NCBI GenBank assembly: GCA_024236055.1
Contig: JACKLF010000001.1
Coordinates: 124,001 to 188,000, forward strand
DNA length: 64,000 bases
Reading direction: 5' to 3'
Source: Alphaproteobacteria bacterium
Lineage (GTDB): Bacteria > Pseudomonadota > Alphaproteobacteria > Micropepsales > Micropepsaceae
The position numbers and the translations under genes are program-made. The notes under the pieces are model-generated. The model made no database searches, was not told the origin of the DNA, and was given only the letters and a program-made list of their open reading frames with translations. Positions 42,146 to 54,127 of this stretch are shown here, in pieces. Each line of letters begins with the position of its first letter. Positions within the stretch are counted from its first letter, which is position 1.

Positions 42146-42937
42146 ATGCGCGCGCCTGACGGCACAGGGCGGTTTGCCGGCAATGTCGCCTATTACGAGC
42201 GCTATCGGCTGGCCTATCCTGATCGGCTGCTGCGGCGGGTGACCGCCCTGGCCGGGCTTGCGCCGGGGGATTGCGTGCTGGATCTGGGAACCGGCACCGG
42301 GATGCTGGCGATCCCACTGGCGCGGCAGGGTTTTCGCGTCACCGCGCTGGACCCGGAACCGGCCATGCTGGCCGCCGCCCGGGCATCGGCAACCGCCGAG
42401 GGGGTGGTGGTGGATTTCCAAGACGGCGCTTCCCACGACCTGGCGCCCGGCATGGGGCCCTATCAGCTGGTGACGATCGGGCGGGCCTTTCACTGGATGG
42501 ATGGCGCGGCGACCCTGGCCATGCTGGACCGCATCGTGGGCCCGAAGGGCGGCGTCGCCCTGTTTCACGACGCCCATCCGCCGCTGGACGAAAATCGCTG
42601 GTTCAAGGTCCTGTATGACGTTGCCCGGAAGTTCGGCCGCAGTGAGGGGGAGCACAGAAAGGAGCGTAACGGGGGGCATCGCCGCTACGAGCCGTTCCTG
42701 TTTGCATCCGCCTTCACCCAGCTGGACTGGCTTTCGGTCACCGTCCGCCAGCCCCTTTCGGTCGATGACATCATCGGCCGCGCCTTGTCCATGTCCACCT
42801 GTTCGCCCGACCGGCTGGGCGCGCGGCAGGACGAGTTTTCTGCCCGCCTGCGCGATGCCCTGCTGGACGTGTCGCCCGATGGGTGTTTCACCGAGGTGGC
42901 CGAACTGGTCGCGCTGCTGGCGCGGCGTGAAGCATGA
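42146..42937 (+). CDS. Class I SAM-dependent methyltransferase
   Basis: A 263-residue methyltransferase. The SAM loop is VLDLGTGTGMLAIPLA (about residue 48), with LDPEPAMLAAAR as the acidic motif II, and the region IGRAFHWMD as motif IV. The substrate is not predictable; general similarity is to the UbiE/YcgJ group of small-molecule methyltransferases. The last four bases overlap the start of the ICMT-like gene, suggesting co-transcription of two methyltransferases next to the SAH-hydrolase region. Confidence 0.86.
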   Translation: MRAPDGTGRFAGNVAYYERYRLAYPDRLLRRVTALAGLAPGDCVLDLGTGTGMLAIPLARQGFRVTALDPEPAMLAAARASATAEGVVVDFQDGASHDLAPGMGPYQLVTIGRAFHWMDGAATLAMLDRIVGPKGGVALFHDAHPPLDENRWFKVLYDVARKFGRSEGEHRKERNGGHRRYEPFLFASAFTQLDWLSVTVRQPLSVDDIIGRALSMSTCSPDRLGARQDEFSARLRDALLDVSPDGCFTEVAELVALLARREA

Positions 42938-43611
42938 ACTTCAGCGAATTTCGCGCCACCAAGGCCTATGACCTGCTGATGGCGCTGCCGCTGATCCTTT
43001 GGTTCGGCGGGGCGGCGATCAAGCTGCGGCCCGGCCTTGTGGCGCTGGGCGCGGCGCTGGTGTCGGGCCAGGCGACGCTGCACGGCGCGCTGCTGTTCTT
43101 CGCGCTGTTTGCCTCGGCCACCTTCAACGCGCTGCTGGTGTGGCTGCTGATCGCGCGCAGCGTGCCGGTGCGCCGTTCGCAAAGCCTGCTGGCAAAGGCC
43201 TGCGGCTTCACCGGCGCCTTCCTGGGCGTGGGCATTCTGTACCTGCCCACGGCCACGCCGCCGCTGGGCTGGCTGCTGGTGTCCGACGGTCTGCTGATCG
43301 TGGGCTTTACGTTATCGGTGGTGATCGTCTCGCGGCTGGGCAGGGCCTTTTCCATCCTGCCCGAGGCGCGGGTGCTGGTGACGACGGGCGCGTACCGCTT
43401 CGTGCGCCATCCGCTTTATGTCGCCGAGCTGACCGGCATGATCGGCAATGTCATCCTGTTCCAGCAGCCCTGGGCGGCGCTTCTGGCGGTGGCGGTGATC
43501 GCGCTGCAGGTGGCGCGCAGCCATTTCGAGGAGCAGGTGCTGGCCGAGGCGTTTCCCGAATATGCCGCCTATCGCGCGGGCACCAGGCGGTTCATCCCGG
43601 GCGTCTGGTAA
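42934..43611 (+). CDS. ICMT/PEMT-like integral membrane methyltransferase
   Basis: A 225-residue membrane protein with about five spans. The C-terminal part has the isoprenylcysteine/phospholipid methyltransferase signature: TTGAYRFVRHPLYVAELTGMIG (RHP-x-Y) and the later HFEEQVLAEAFPEYAAYRAGTRRFIPG. Bacterial members methylate lipids or other membrane substrates; which one is unknown. It is translationally coupled to the soluble methyltransferase upstream and converges on greA. Confidence 0.85.
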   Translation: MNFSEFRATKAYDLLMALPLILWFGGAAIKLRPGLVALGAALVSGQATLHGALLFFALFASATFNALLVWLLIARSVPVRRSQSLLAKACGFTGAFLGVGILYLPTATPPLGWLLVSDGLLIVGFTLSVVIVSRLGRAFSILPEARVLVTTGAYRFVRHPLYVAELTGMIGNVILFQQPWAALLAVAVIALQVARSHFEEQVLAEAFPEYAAYRAGTRRFIPGVW

Positions 43612-43614
43612 GGC

Positions 43615-44088
43615 TTAAAGAAACGCGACCTTGACGATCTCGTAGGACCGCGCGCCGCCGGGGGCGGCCACTTCCACCGTGTCGCCCACCGACTTTCCGA
43701 TCAGCGCGCGCGCGATCGGGCTGGACAGCGAGATCTTGCCGCGCTTCGCATCGGATTCCACGTCGCCGACAATCTGGAACTTGCGCTCTTCCTCGGTGTC
43801 CTCGTCCACCAGGGTGACGGTGGCGCCGAACTTGACGCTGTCGCCCGACAGTTTGGACACGTCGATGATGTCGGCGCGGCCGATCTGGTCTTCCAGTTCC
43901 AGCACCCGGCCCTCGATGAAGCTCTGGCGCTCCTTGGCGGCGTGATATTCGGCATTCTCGGACAGGTCGCCATGGGCGCGCGCTTCGGCGATCGCCTTGA
44001 TCACTTCATGGCGTTCGACATTCTTCAGCCGCTGCAGTTCGTCTTCCAGGCCCTTGAAGCCCGCAGCCGTCATCGGAATCTTTTCCAT
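43615..44088 (-). CDS. greA: Transcription elongation factor GreA
   Basis: A 157-residue GreA. The N-terminal coiled coil (residues ~1-75) includes ARAHGDLSENAEYHAAKERQ, with the Asp and Glu tip residues that stimulate RNA cleavage in backtracked polymerase. The FKBP-like C-terminal domain contains LSSPIARALIGKSVGDTVEV. ATG 44088 is preceded by GGGACGGGAC. A strong terminator hairpin lies only 27 bases before the start codon. Confidence 0.96.
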   Translation of the reverse strand: MEKIPMTAAGFKGLEDELQRLKNVERHEVIKAIAEARAHGDLSENAEYHAAKERQSFIEGRVLELEDQIGRADIIDVSKLSGDSVKFGATVTLVDEDTEEERKFQIVGDVESDAKRGKISLSSPIARALIGKSVGDTVEVAAPGGARSYEIVKVAFL

Positions 44089-44114
44089 GTCCCGTCCCGT
44101 TCTGCCCAAAGGGC

Positions 44115-44160
44115 AAAAAACCGCGCGTGCCACCGGGGGTGACCCCGGCCGCCACGCGGG
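44115..44160 (-). terminator. Intrinsic terminator in the carB-greA intergenic leader
   Basis: On the minus strand a two-part stem (CGCGTG with CACGCG outside, CCGGGG with CCCCGG inside) is followed by six T residues. It sits 60 bases after carB and 27 bases before greA. Confidence 0.8.
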
Positions 44161-44220
44161 TGATAAGCTCTAAGGCACTGAAATCGCCGGATTTTTCTAA
44201 ATATCCCGGCGGTGCATCCC

Positions 44221-47559
<3,339 letters not shown>

Positions 47560-47690
47560 GGGCCCATCTCGGATTGGCGCGTGAAAAGACCCGCGCGGGG
47601 ACACGCGCGAGGGCCGGCCTGGGATGCAGGTTAAGGGGGGTGTTTAGTGTGGCGGGCCGGGGGGCGCAACCCCTGAATCGGCCGCCCGCG

Positions 47691-48752
47691 TCAGCTTTTC
47701 CAGCGCAGGACCCGTTCGCGCACAGGATTGACGAATTCCGTGCCTTTTTCGGTCGATTCCGCCCAGGCTTTCTTGACCCGGTGATACCAGATGGCGGGCT
47801 GGTCGCCGTCCTGGATCAGCATCAGGTTGGGGTTGAACTTCAGCCCCTCGCGCTGCAGTTCCACGATCTTGCGGTCGTCGCCGATGAAGGTGGGCCCCAA
47901 AAGCCAGAACAGCGGCAGGATGAAGCTGAGCCACCAGGGGAACCAGAACACCTGGATGATGTCGGTGTTTTCGGCATCGCGCGGGGTGCAGACCGTCAGT
48001 CCCACGATCTTGAAGCCGTGGCCCAGCAGCCGCCCCTTCAGCGTTTCGAAGCGGGTGGAGGGCAGCTCGAAGGTGATCTCGGTGGTCACGTCGCCCAGCA
48101 GCGAATAGGCCGGCTTGGATGGCTTGTGCGCGGTCATCACAAAGCCGGTGGGCAGGGGGGCGTAATGCTTTTCCTTCACCCGCGCCTTGCGTTTCCACCA
48201 CCAGTGATCGTGGACGTAAGCGGCATGGGCCGGGTCCATCAGCCCGATCACCGCATGGTCGATGGAGCAGCGGAAAAGCTGCGTCTCATGCCATCTGATC
48301 TTCTTGACCGGCACATCGATGACGGGCGGCTCGTTCCTGGGTGCGGCGCCCGGCCTGGCGGCGACATAGACCCAGATCAGCCCGGCATCCTCGCGCACCG
48401 GATAGGAACGCACGCTGATTTTTGTGCAGTCCATGTCCTGCCCCTCGACCAGCGAGGGGATGGCGCTGCACACGCCATCCTTGCGGAACTCCCAGCCGTG
48501 ATAGGGGCACTGCACCGCGCCATTCGCCAGCATCTTGCCCGCCGACAGCGGCACGCCGCGATGGGGACAGATATCGCGCATGGCGAAGGCCTTGCCGTCG
48601 CGTCCGCGGCCCAGCAGCACCGGCTCGCCCAGCAGCATTTCGCGGCGCATGGCGCCCGGCTTCAACGATCTGGACAGGGCGATCACGTACCACAGGTCGC
48701 GCACGAACAGGTCGCCCGCGCCGTCTCGTCCCATCGCAACCGTCTCGGTCAT
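47691..48752 (-). CDS. Rieske [2Fe-2S] aromatic ring-hydroxylating oxygenase, alpha subunit-like
   Basis: A 353-residue oxygenase component. The Rieske cluster ligands are C62-x-H64 and C82-x-x-H85, with 17 residues between (ICPHRGVPL ... QCPYHGWEF). The catalytic mononuclear iron site is in IDHAVIGLMDPAHAAYVH, with the HAAYVH spacing and preceding Asp. A phenylpropionate dioxygenase/vanillate demethylase type of reaction is likely, but the substrate is unknown. No beta subunit or reductase gene is adjacent. Confidence 0.88.
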   Translation of the reverse strand: MTETVAMGRDGAGDLFVRDLWYVIALSRSLKPGAMRREMLLGEPVLLGRGRDGKAFAMRDICPHRGVPLSAGKMLANGAVQCPYHGWEFRKDGVCSAIPSLVEGQDMDCTKISVRSYPVREDAGLIWVYVAARPGAAPRNEPPVIDVPVKKIRWHETQLFRCSIDHAVIGLMDPAHAAYVHDHWWWKRKARVKEKHYAPLPTGFVMTAHKPSKPAYSLLGDVTTEITFELPSTRFETLKGRLLGHGFKIVGLTVCTPRDAENTDIIQVFWFPWWLSFILPLFWLLGPTFIGDDRKIVELQREGLKFNPNLMLIQDGDQPAIWYHRVKKAWAESTEKGTEFVNPVRERVLRWKS

Positions 48753-48833
48753 GACCGGATTGCTTAGAGAAAAGGGCGGAACCCCGCAAGGATGGGGCTT
48801 TACCTAATTGACCCGCGCGCTAGGCTTTGGGCC

Positions 48834-49220
48834 ATGAAAGACATTGTCGACAGGCGGCTCCTCAGCCGGGCGATCGCGGTGGGGGTGCTGTTCGAATGCG
48901 TCCTGGTGGCGGTCAGCCATTACAAGCCCTGGGTGCGCGACCATTTCCTGCTGTTCGGGGCGATGATGATCGCCGGCACCGCCGGGCTGCTCTATGCCCG
49001 CGACCTGGCGCGCGGCTTCGCCAAGGGCGTGCTGGGCGGGCTGGTGATCGGGGCGGCCTGCGGCCTGTCGGCGGTGGGCCTGTCCAATGTGCTGGGTGCC
49101 GAGCCCCAGGCCACGCTGCCCTATGGGGTGATGGTCATGACCCTGACCGGCATGGTCGGCGGGGTGTTCGGCCAGGTCGACGCCATCATGCGCGCCTTTT
49201 TCAAAAGTCTTGGTGGTTAG
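48834..49220 (+). CDS. Small hypothetical membrane protein, 128 aa
   Basis: A 128-residue protein with four hydrophobic segments (GVLFECVLVAVSHY, FGAMMIAGTAGLLYA, VLGGLVIGAACGLSAVGLSNVLG and GVMVMTLTGMVGGVFG), likely an inner-membrane protein. I do not recognise a family. ATG 48834 is chosen over an in-frame start 42 bases upstream. The gene is divergent from the Rieske gene (81-base gap) and is followed by a 346-base gap. Confidence 0.6.
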   Translation: MKDIVDRRLLSRAIAVGVLFECVLVAVSHYKPWVRDHFLLFGAMMIAGTAGLLYARDLARGFAKGVLGGLVIGAACGLSAVGLSNVLGAEPQATLPYGVMVMTLTGMVGGVFGQVDAIMRAFFKSLGG

Positions 49221-49566
49221 TTTCCAATCCTGCTCAAGCGTTTGCGCGCCGAAAGGGGAGGAAAGGCTCGTGCACGCGGCAAGGGTCGCTTGCGCGTTCC
49301 GGGCTGTGACTTTTTTGGGGGAGGAAGTTGTCGGTTGACCGGATCGTTCGGACCCGGAAAGGGGCTGGGGGGCTTGTTTATCCGGCCCCGATCGACCTGA
49401 CAGTCAACCGACGCAGCTACTGTCGCTCCCGAAAACGGCTGCCAAATGGTTCAATCGTGACCTTTTCGCGGCGGCAGGATGAATGACATTCCCGACAGGA
49501 ATTCCAGCGCAGGCCTGAAAATCCGGGCTTGCGGGACGTAAGCTGCCGTCCCATCATGCTTTTCGG
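49221..49566. other. 346-base intergenic region
   Basis: It lies between the small membrane protein and the DUF2794 gene. It contains a perfect 9-bp inverted repeat TCGGTTGAC (49331-49339) / GTCAACCGA (49403-49411), 63 bases apart. No convincing promoter, RNA gene or open frame was found. Confidence 0.5.
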
Positions 49567-49944
49567 ATGGTGGAAGAACCCATATCGCTACACCGCGCCG
49601 CGGCCGCCCTGGCCGGTCAGGCGCCCGCCGCACAGCCGGCCCTGCAAATCTGTTTCGACCGCCGCGAACTGAGTCGAATCCTCACAACCTATGGGCGCAT
49701 GGTCGCCGCCGGCGAATGGCGCGATTACGCGCTGGATTTCCTGCCCGATGCCGCGGTTTTCTCGATTTTCCGCCGCGCCAGCGAGATGCCGCTGTTCCGA
49801 ATCGAAAAGCGGCCAAAGTTGAAGAATCGGCAGGGCCAGTACAGCGTGATCGCCCATGGCGGGCTGGTCCTGAAGCGCGGCCACGACCTGGCCCAGGTCC
49901 TCAAGGTCTTCGACAAAAAACTCCTGAAGGCTTTGGACAAATAG
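49567..49944 (+). CDS. DUF2794 domain-containing protein
   Basis: A 125-residue alphaproteobacteria-specific protein. FDRRELSRILTTYGRMVAAGEWRDYALDF and the later FRRASEMPLFRIEKRPKLKNRQGQYSV are family-defining. No biochemical function is known for DUF2794. ATG 49567 gives a slightly long N terminus. A shared bidirectional terminator follows at 10 bases. Confidence 0.9.
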   Translation: MVEEPISLHRAAAALAGQAPAAQPALQICFDRRELSRILTTYGRMVAAGEWRDYALDFLPDAAVFSIFRRASEMPLFRIEKRPKLKNRQGQYSVIAHGGLVLKRGHDLAQVLKVFDKKLLKALDK

Positions 49945-49950
49945 GCAAAC

Positions 49951-49980
49951 AAAAAGCCCGGCATTTCTGCCGGGCTTTTC
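49951..49980. terminator. Bidirectional terminator between DUF2794 and the BI-1 gene
   Basis: A 9-bp stem (49955-49963 with 49968-49976), TTTC loop, A-run before and T-run after: it can stop both converging genes. Confidence 0.9.
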
Positions 49981-49998
49981 GATTCATGTTTCGCTGGC

Positions 49999-50748
49999 TC
50001 AGCGGCGGTCGCCCAGGAAGCGCAGCAGGAACAGGAAGATGTTCAGGAAGTCCAGATAGAGGCTCAGCGCCCCCATCACGGCCATCTTGCCGGCCAGGGT
50101 GCCGTCATGGCTGACCTGGTAATAGGTGTTCTTGATCTTCTGGGTGTCCCAGGCGGTCAGGCCGGTGAAGATCAGCACGCCCAGGATCGAGACCACGAAC
50201 TCGATCGCGGCCGAATGGAAGAACATGTTGGCCAGCATCGCGATCAGGATGCCGATCAGGCCCATCATCAGGAAGTTGCCCATGCCCGTCAGGTCGCGCT
50301 TGGTGGTGTAACCCCACAGGCTCATCGCGCCGAAGGTGGCGGCGGTGACGAAGAAGGTCAGGGCGATGGACGCGCCGGTATAGACCAGCAGGATCGAGGA
50401 CAGCGAGGCGCCGACCAGGCCGGCATACAGCCAGAAGGTCGCCTGCGCGGCCGGCAGGCTCATATGCATGATGCGGAAGGACAGGAAGAAGACCATCGCC
50501 AGCGGCGCCAGCATCACCACCCAGCCCAAAATGGTGGGCTGCAGCGCCACGCCATTGGTGGTCATGGTGGCGTGGTAGAACAGGTTGATCAGGCCGGTCT
50601 GCACAACCCCATAGGCAACCACGCCGGTCAGGGCCAGCGCGCCGGCCATGTAGTTGTAGACCTTGAGCATGTACGCCCGAAGGCCGGTATCGATCGTGCC
50701 CGCGCCACTTGCGGCGCCAGCCCAGATGCGATTGTCGAAGTCAGCCAT
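49999..50748 (-). CDS. Bax inhibitor-1/YccA family membrane protein
   Basis: A 249-residue protein with seven hydrophobic segments. LRAYMLKVYNYMAGALALTGVVAYGV and the end SLYLDFLNIFLFLLRFLGDRR are the BI-1 family signatures. The bacterial family includes the calcium-leak channel BsYetJ and the FtsH-associated YccA. ATG 50748 has AGGGAG upstream. It is a monocistronic gene. Confidence 0.93.
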   Translation of the reverse strand: MADFDNRIWAGAASGAGTIDTGLRAYMLKVYNYMAGALALTGVVAYGVVQTGLINLFYHATMTTNGVALQPTILGWVVMLAPLAMVFFLSFRIMHMSLPAAQATFWLYAGLVGASLSSILLVYTGASIALTFFVTAATFGAMSLWGYTTKRDLTGMGNFLMMGLIGILIAMLANMFFHSAAIEFVVSILGVLIFTGLTAWDTQKIKNTYYQVSHDGTLAGKMAVMGALSLYLDFLNIFLFLLRFLGDRR

Positions 50749-50866
50749 GTTCTACTCCCTTTGGTCGCTATTATATCGTGGTTTCCTGTGGCGGTATCAA
50801 GGCGGGGAACCCCGATTTCGGGCGAAATCGGCAGCCGGAAAATGACGAAATAACAAAGGTTAAGGG

Positions 50867-53398
50867 CTAACTTGCCCTGAGACGCCGGGCCGGGCGCACC
50901 GACAGGGCTGCCAGCGCGCCGATCATGCCGAAAAGCAGCGTCGCCGCCCCGCCGCCCAGCACCGTCACCGCCACCGCCCGCAGGTCGAAGGACAGCGGCA
51001 CCCCCAGGATCGACCAGGCGATCGCCGTGGCCGCAAGCGTGCCCGCCGCCAGCGCGATCACGCCGGTGGCCGCGCCCAAGACGCCATATTCGATCAGGTA
51101 AACCAGTGCGATTCGCCCGCGTGTTGCGCCCAGCACCTTCAGGATGGTGGCGTCGTACAGCCGGGCCCGCGCCCCCGCCGCGATGGCGCCCGCCAGCACC
51201 AGCAGCCCCGCCAGGATGGTGACCAGGCTGGCGGCGCTGACGCCTTCGGCCAGCGACGACAGCAGGCCCTGCACCTGGGTGATGGCGTCCTTGACCCGGA
51301 TGGTCGAGACATTGGGGAAGCGGTCGGTCACCGCCATGTAGAGCGCGTTTTCCTGCGCGTCGTCGACCCGCACCGTGGCCAGGAAGGCATGCGGGGCCTT
51401 GTCGATCAGGCCGGGCGACAGCACCAGCACGAAATTCTGCCCGCCATTGGTGAAGTCGACATCGCGCAGGCTGGCGATGGTGCCGGTGAATTCGCGCCCC
51501 AGCACGTTCAGGGTCATGGTGTCGCCGATCTTCAGGCCGGTGCCCTTGGCGATGGCCTCGTCCAGCGAGATCAAGGTGGGGCCGCGATAGTCGGGCGCCC
51601 ACCATTTGCCCTTGGTGATCTGGGTGCCCGGCGGCGGGGTGGCGGCATAGGTGATGCCCCTATCGCCGTTCAGCGCCCATTTGGCGTCGGGATCGACATT
51701 GGGTTCGGCCTTGGCCGCGGGCACGCCGTTCAGGGCCGTGATCCGTCCACGGATCATTGGCGTGCGCTGATAGGCGCTGGCGCTGGAAAAGCCCTTGATG
51801 ACCTTGTCGAAGGCGTCGGCCTCGTCCGGCTGGATGTCGACAAAGAAGAAGCTTGGCGCCCGTTCCGGCAAGGCGCCAGACACCTGGTGGCTGATGGTGG
51901 CCGACAGCAGCGTGACGGTCGCCAGCAATGTCAGCCCCAGCCCCAGGGCGGTGACGATGCCGCCGGTGGCCGCGCCGGGGCGCACCAGGTTTGCCAGCGC
52001 CAGGCGCAGCACCGGATTGCGCGCACGCGGCAGCCGCGCGATGGCGCGGCGCAGGCCCTCGGCCAGCACACGCAGCAGCGCCAGCGCCGCCACCGCGCCC
52101 AGCAGAAACTCGGCGGCGAAGATGGGCGAGGGGGCGACCACCAGTGTCAGCACCATCACCGCCAATGCGGCGGCGGCGGAAATCGCGCGGTAGAAATTCT
52201 GCCCTTCCGCCCGTGCCGGGGAGACGACATCGCGGAACAGGCTGGCGGGCGGCACGTCGCGCGCATGGCTCAGCGGCGGCACGGAAAAGGCCACCGCCGA
52301 CAACAGTCCGAAGGCCAGCGACAGCAGGATGGGCAGGGGATAAAGGCCGAAGGCCGGCGGCACCGGCAGCGCCTCGCCATAGATCCAGACGATGGCAAAG
52401 GGCAGCGCCGCGCCGATCAAAGCCCCCAGCGCCGTGGCGGCCAGCGCCACCGTCATCACCTGGAGGAAGAAGGTCAGAAAGACAAAGCCGCCGCCCGCGC
52501 CCATCGCTTTCAGGATGGCGACATCGGCGCGCTTGCGGTCCAGGAAGGCGCCGATCGCCTGGCCCGCGCCCACCCCCGCCACGCCCAGCGCCACCAGCCC
52601 CACCAGGGTCAGGAACATGGTGAGCTGTTCGACGAAGCGGCGGATGCCCGGCGCGGCGTCGTGGCGGTCGCGGATGCGCCAGCCCGCATCGGGAAAGGCC
52701 TTTTCGGCGGCGGCACGAAAGCCGGCGATGCTCACGCCCGGCTTCAGCGCCACGCGATAGGTATAGTTGGTCAGGCTGGCGGGCGAGATCAGCCCGGTGC
52801 CCTTCACGCCGTCAATCGACAGCAGCAGGCGCGGGCCCAGCGAAAAGCCGGTGGAGACACGATCGGGCTCTTTCTCCAGCACGCCCATCATGCGGAAGGT
52901 CCTGTCGCCCAGCCGCACCAGATCGCCGCGATTCACATGCATGCGGTCGAACAGCGCCTGTTCGGCGGCGACCCCGCACACGCCGTCATCCTCGCAGGCG
53001 ATCACATCCGACAGCTTCTGGGGCGGGGCAAAGCGCGGCGCGCCGAACAGCGGCCAGTTGGCATCCACCGCCTTCAGCTCCACAAGCTGGCGGCCCTTTC
53101 CGCCTTGGGCATAGACCATCGCCCGCATGGAGATGTATTCGGAAACGCGGCCCTGGCGTTCCAGGAAGGCACGCTCTTCGGCGCTGGCGGGGCGATGGAC
53201 CAGCCGCACCGAGACATCGCCGCCCAGCAGCACCTGGCCCTGGTCCTGCAGGCCCGTCAGGAAGGCTTCGCTGAGCGATTCCACGCCGCAGATCGCCGCC
53301 GAGCCCAGGCCTAAGCACAGGAAGAAGATGCGAAAGCCCGCAAAGCCGCCGCGCAATTCGCGCCGCGCAAATGTCAGCGCCAGCCGCAAGGCCGTCAT
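50867..53398 (-). CDS. ABC transporter permease, FtsX/MacB-like (YbbP type)
   Basis: An 843-residue permease with an N-terminal membrane segment, a large periplasmic domain, and repeated FtsX-domain membrane blocks (about residues 255-370, 400-510 and 700-840). It begins LRLALTFARRELRGGFAG, a YbbP-family feature. Its start overlaps the stop of the ATPase gene by four bases when the ATPase frameshift is corrected. The YbbA-YbbP type may release lipids or proteins from the membrane; substrate unknown. Confidence 0.87.
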   Translation of the reverse strand: MTALRLALTFARRELRGGFAGFRIFFLCLGLGSAAICGVESLSEAFLTGLQDQGQVLLGGDVSVRLVHRPASAEERAFLERQGRVSEYISMRAMVYAQGGKGRQLVELKAVDANWPLFGAPRFAPPQKLSDVIACEDDGVCGVAAEQALFDRMHVNRGDLVRLGDRTFRMMGVLEKEPDRVSTGFSLGPRLLLSIDGVKGTGLISPASLTNYTYRVALKPGVSIAGFRAAAEKAFPDAGWRIRDRHDAAPGIRRFVEQLTMFLTLVGLVALGVAGVGAGQAIGAFLDRKRADVAILKAMGAGGGFVFLTFFLQVMTVALAATALGALIGAALPFAIVWIYGEALPVPPAFGLYPLPILLSLAFGLLSAVAFSVPPLSHARDVPPASLFRDVVSPARAEGQNFYRAISAAAALAVMVLTLVVAPSPIFAAEFLLGAVAALALLRVLAEGLRRAIARLPRARNPVLRLALANLVRPGAATGGIVTALGLGLTLLATVTLLSATISHQVSGALPERAPSFFFVDIQPDEADAFDKVIKGFSSASAYQRTPMIRGRITALNGVPAAKAEPNVDPDAKWALNGDRGITYAATPPPGTQITKGKWWAPDYRGPTLISLDEAIAKGTGLKIGDTMTLNVLGREFTGTIASLRDVDFTNGGQNFVLVLSPGLIDKAPHAFLATVRVDDAQENALYMAVTDRFPNVSTIRVKDAITQVQGLLSSLAEGVSAASLVTILAGLLVLAGAIAAGARARLYDATILKVLGATRGRIALVYLIEYGVLGAATGVIALAAGTLAATAIAWSILGVPLSFDLRAVAVTVLGGGAATLLFGMIGALAALSVRPARRLRAS

Positions 53399-54103
53399 GC
53401 GCTGCTGTCCGATGCGATCCTGCCGTCGGCCATGCGCAGCACCCGGCCGCAGCGTGCCGCCAGGCTTTCCTCATGGGTGACCAGGAACAGGGTTGCGCCG
53501 CGTTCGGCGTTCAGCCCGAAGATCAGGTCGGCGATGCCGCTGCCGGTGCCGCTGTCCAGGTTGCCGGTGGGTTCGTCGAAACAGGGCCGTGATCTGCGGG
53601 CCCGTCGCCAGCGCGCGGGCCAGCGCCACGCGCTGCTGTTCGCCGCCCGACAGCTGGCCCGGATAGTGGTCGGTGCGCAGGATCAGCCCGACCGCGCGCA
53701 ATTCGCGCTCGGCCCGGTCGAATGCGTCGGCCAGGCCCATCAACTCCAGCGGCACGGCGACATTTTCCAGCGCCGTCATGGTGGGGATCAGGTGAAAGGA
53801 TTGAAAGACGATGCCCACCCGGCCCAGGCGGAATTTGGCCGCTGCATCCTCGCCCATGCGGGTGATGTCGGTGCCGCCCACCAGCACCTTGCCGCTGGTC
53901 GGTTTTTCCAGCCCCGCCGCCACCATCAGCAGGGAGGATTTGCCCGAACCGGATGGCCCGGTCAGCGCCACGGTCTGCCCGGCGCCGACCGTCAGGTCGA
54001 TGCCGGTCAGAATGTCCACCGGCCCGGCCATGCTGTTCAGCGTCAACCGGACATCGCTCAGTTGCAGGGCTGGCAATTCGGCGTCAGGCAGGGGATTGTT
54101 CAT
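53395..54103 (-). CDS. ABC transporter ATP-binding protein (YbbA type), apparent single-base frameshift
   Basis: A ~235-residue ATPase if the frameshift is corrected. GPSGSGKSSLL is Walker A, VGIVFQSFHLIPTMTALENVAVP the Q-loop region, and YPGQLSGGEQQRVALARALATGP the LSGGEQ signature. At about 53579-53581 the frame slips. The expected Walker B (LFDEPTGNLDSG), then LVTHEESLAARCGRVLRMADGRI and a TGA at 53395, lie in the next frame. An extra A in the AAA run (T in TTT of the coding strand) explains it. As read, the protein would end in 47 aberrant residues at 53471. Confidence 0.88.
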
Positions 54104-54127
54104 GGCGACTCGGATACCGATCTAGTG

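Noticed and set aside
47592..47609. CGCGCG hairpin upstream of carB considered as a terminator of the Rieske gene
   Set aside because: The stem is only six bases of alternating CG and the T run is short and offset; evidence is too weak.
49451..49633. Minus-strand 60-codon open frame overlapping the start of the DUF2794 gene
   Set aside because: It overlaps a well-supported gene in a GC-rich frame, has no Shine-Dalgarno site and no recognisable composition.
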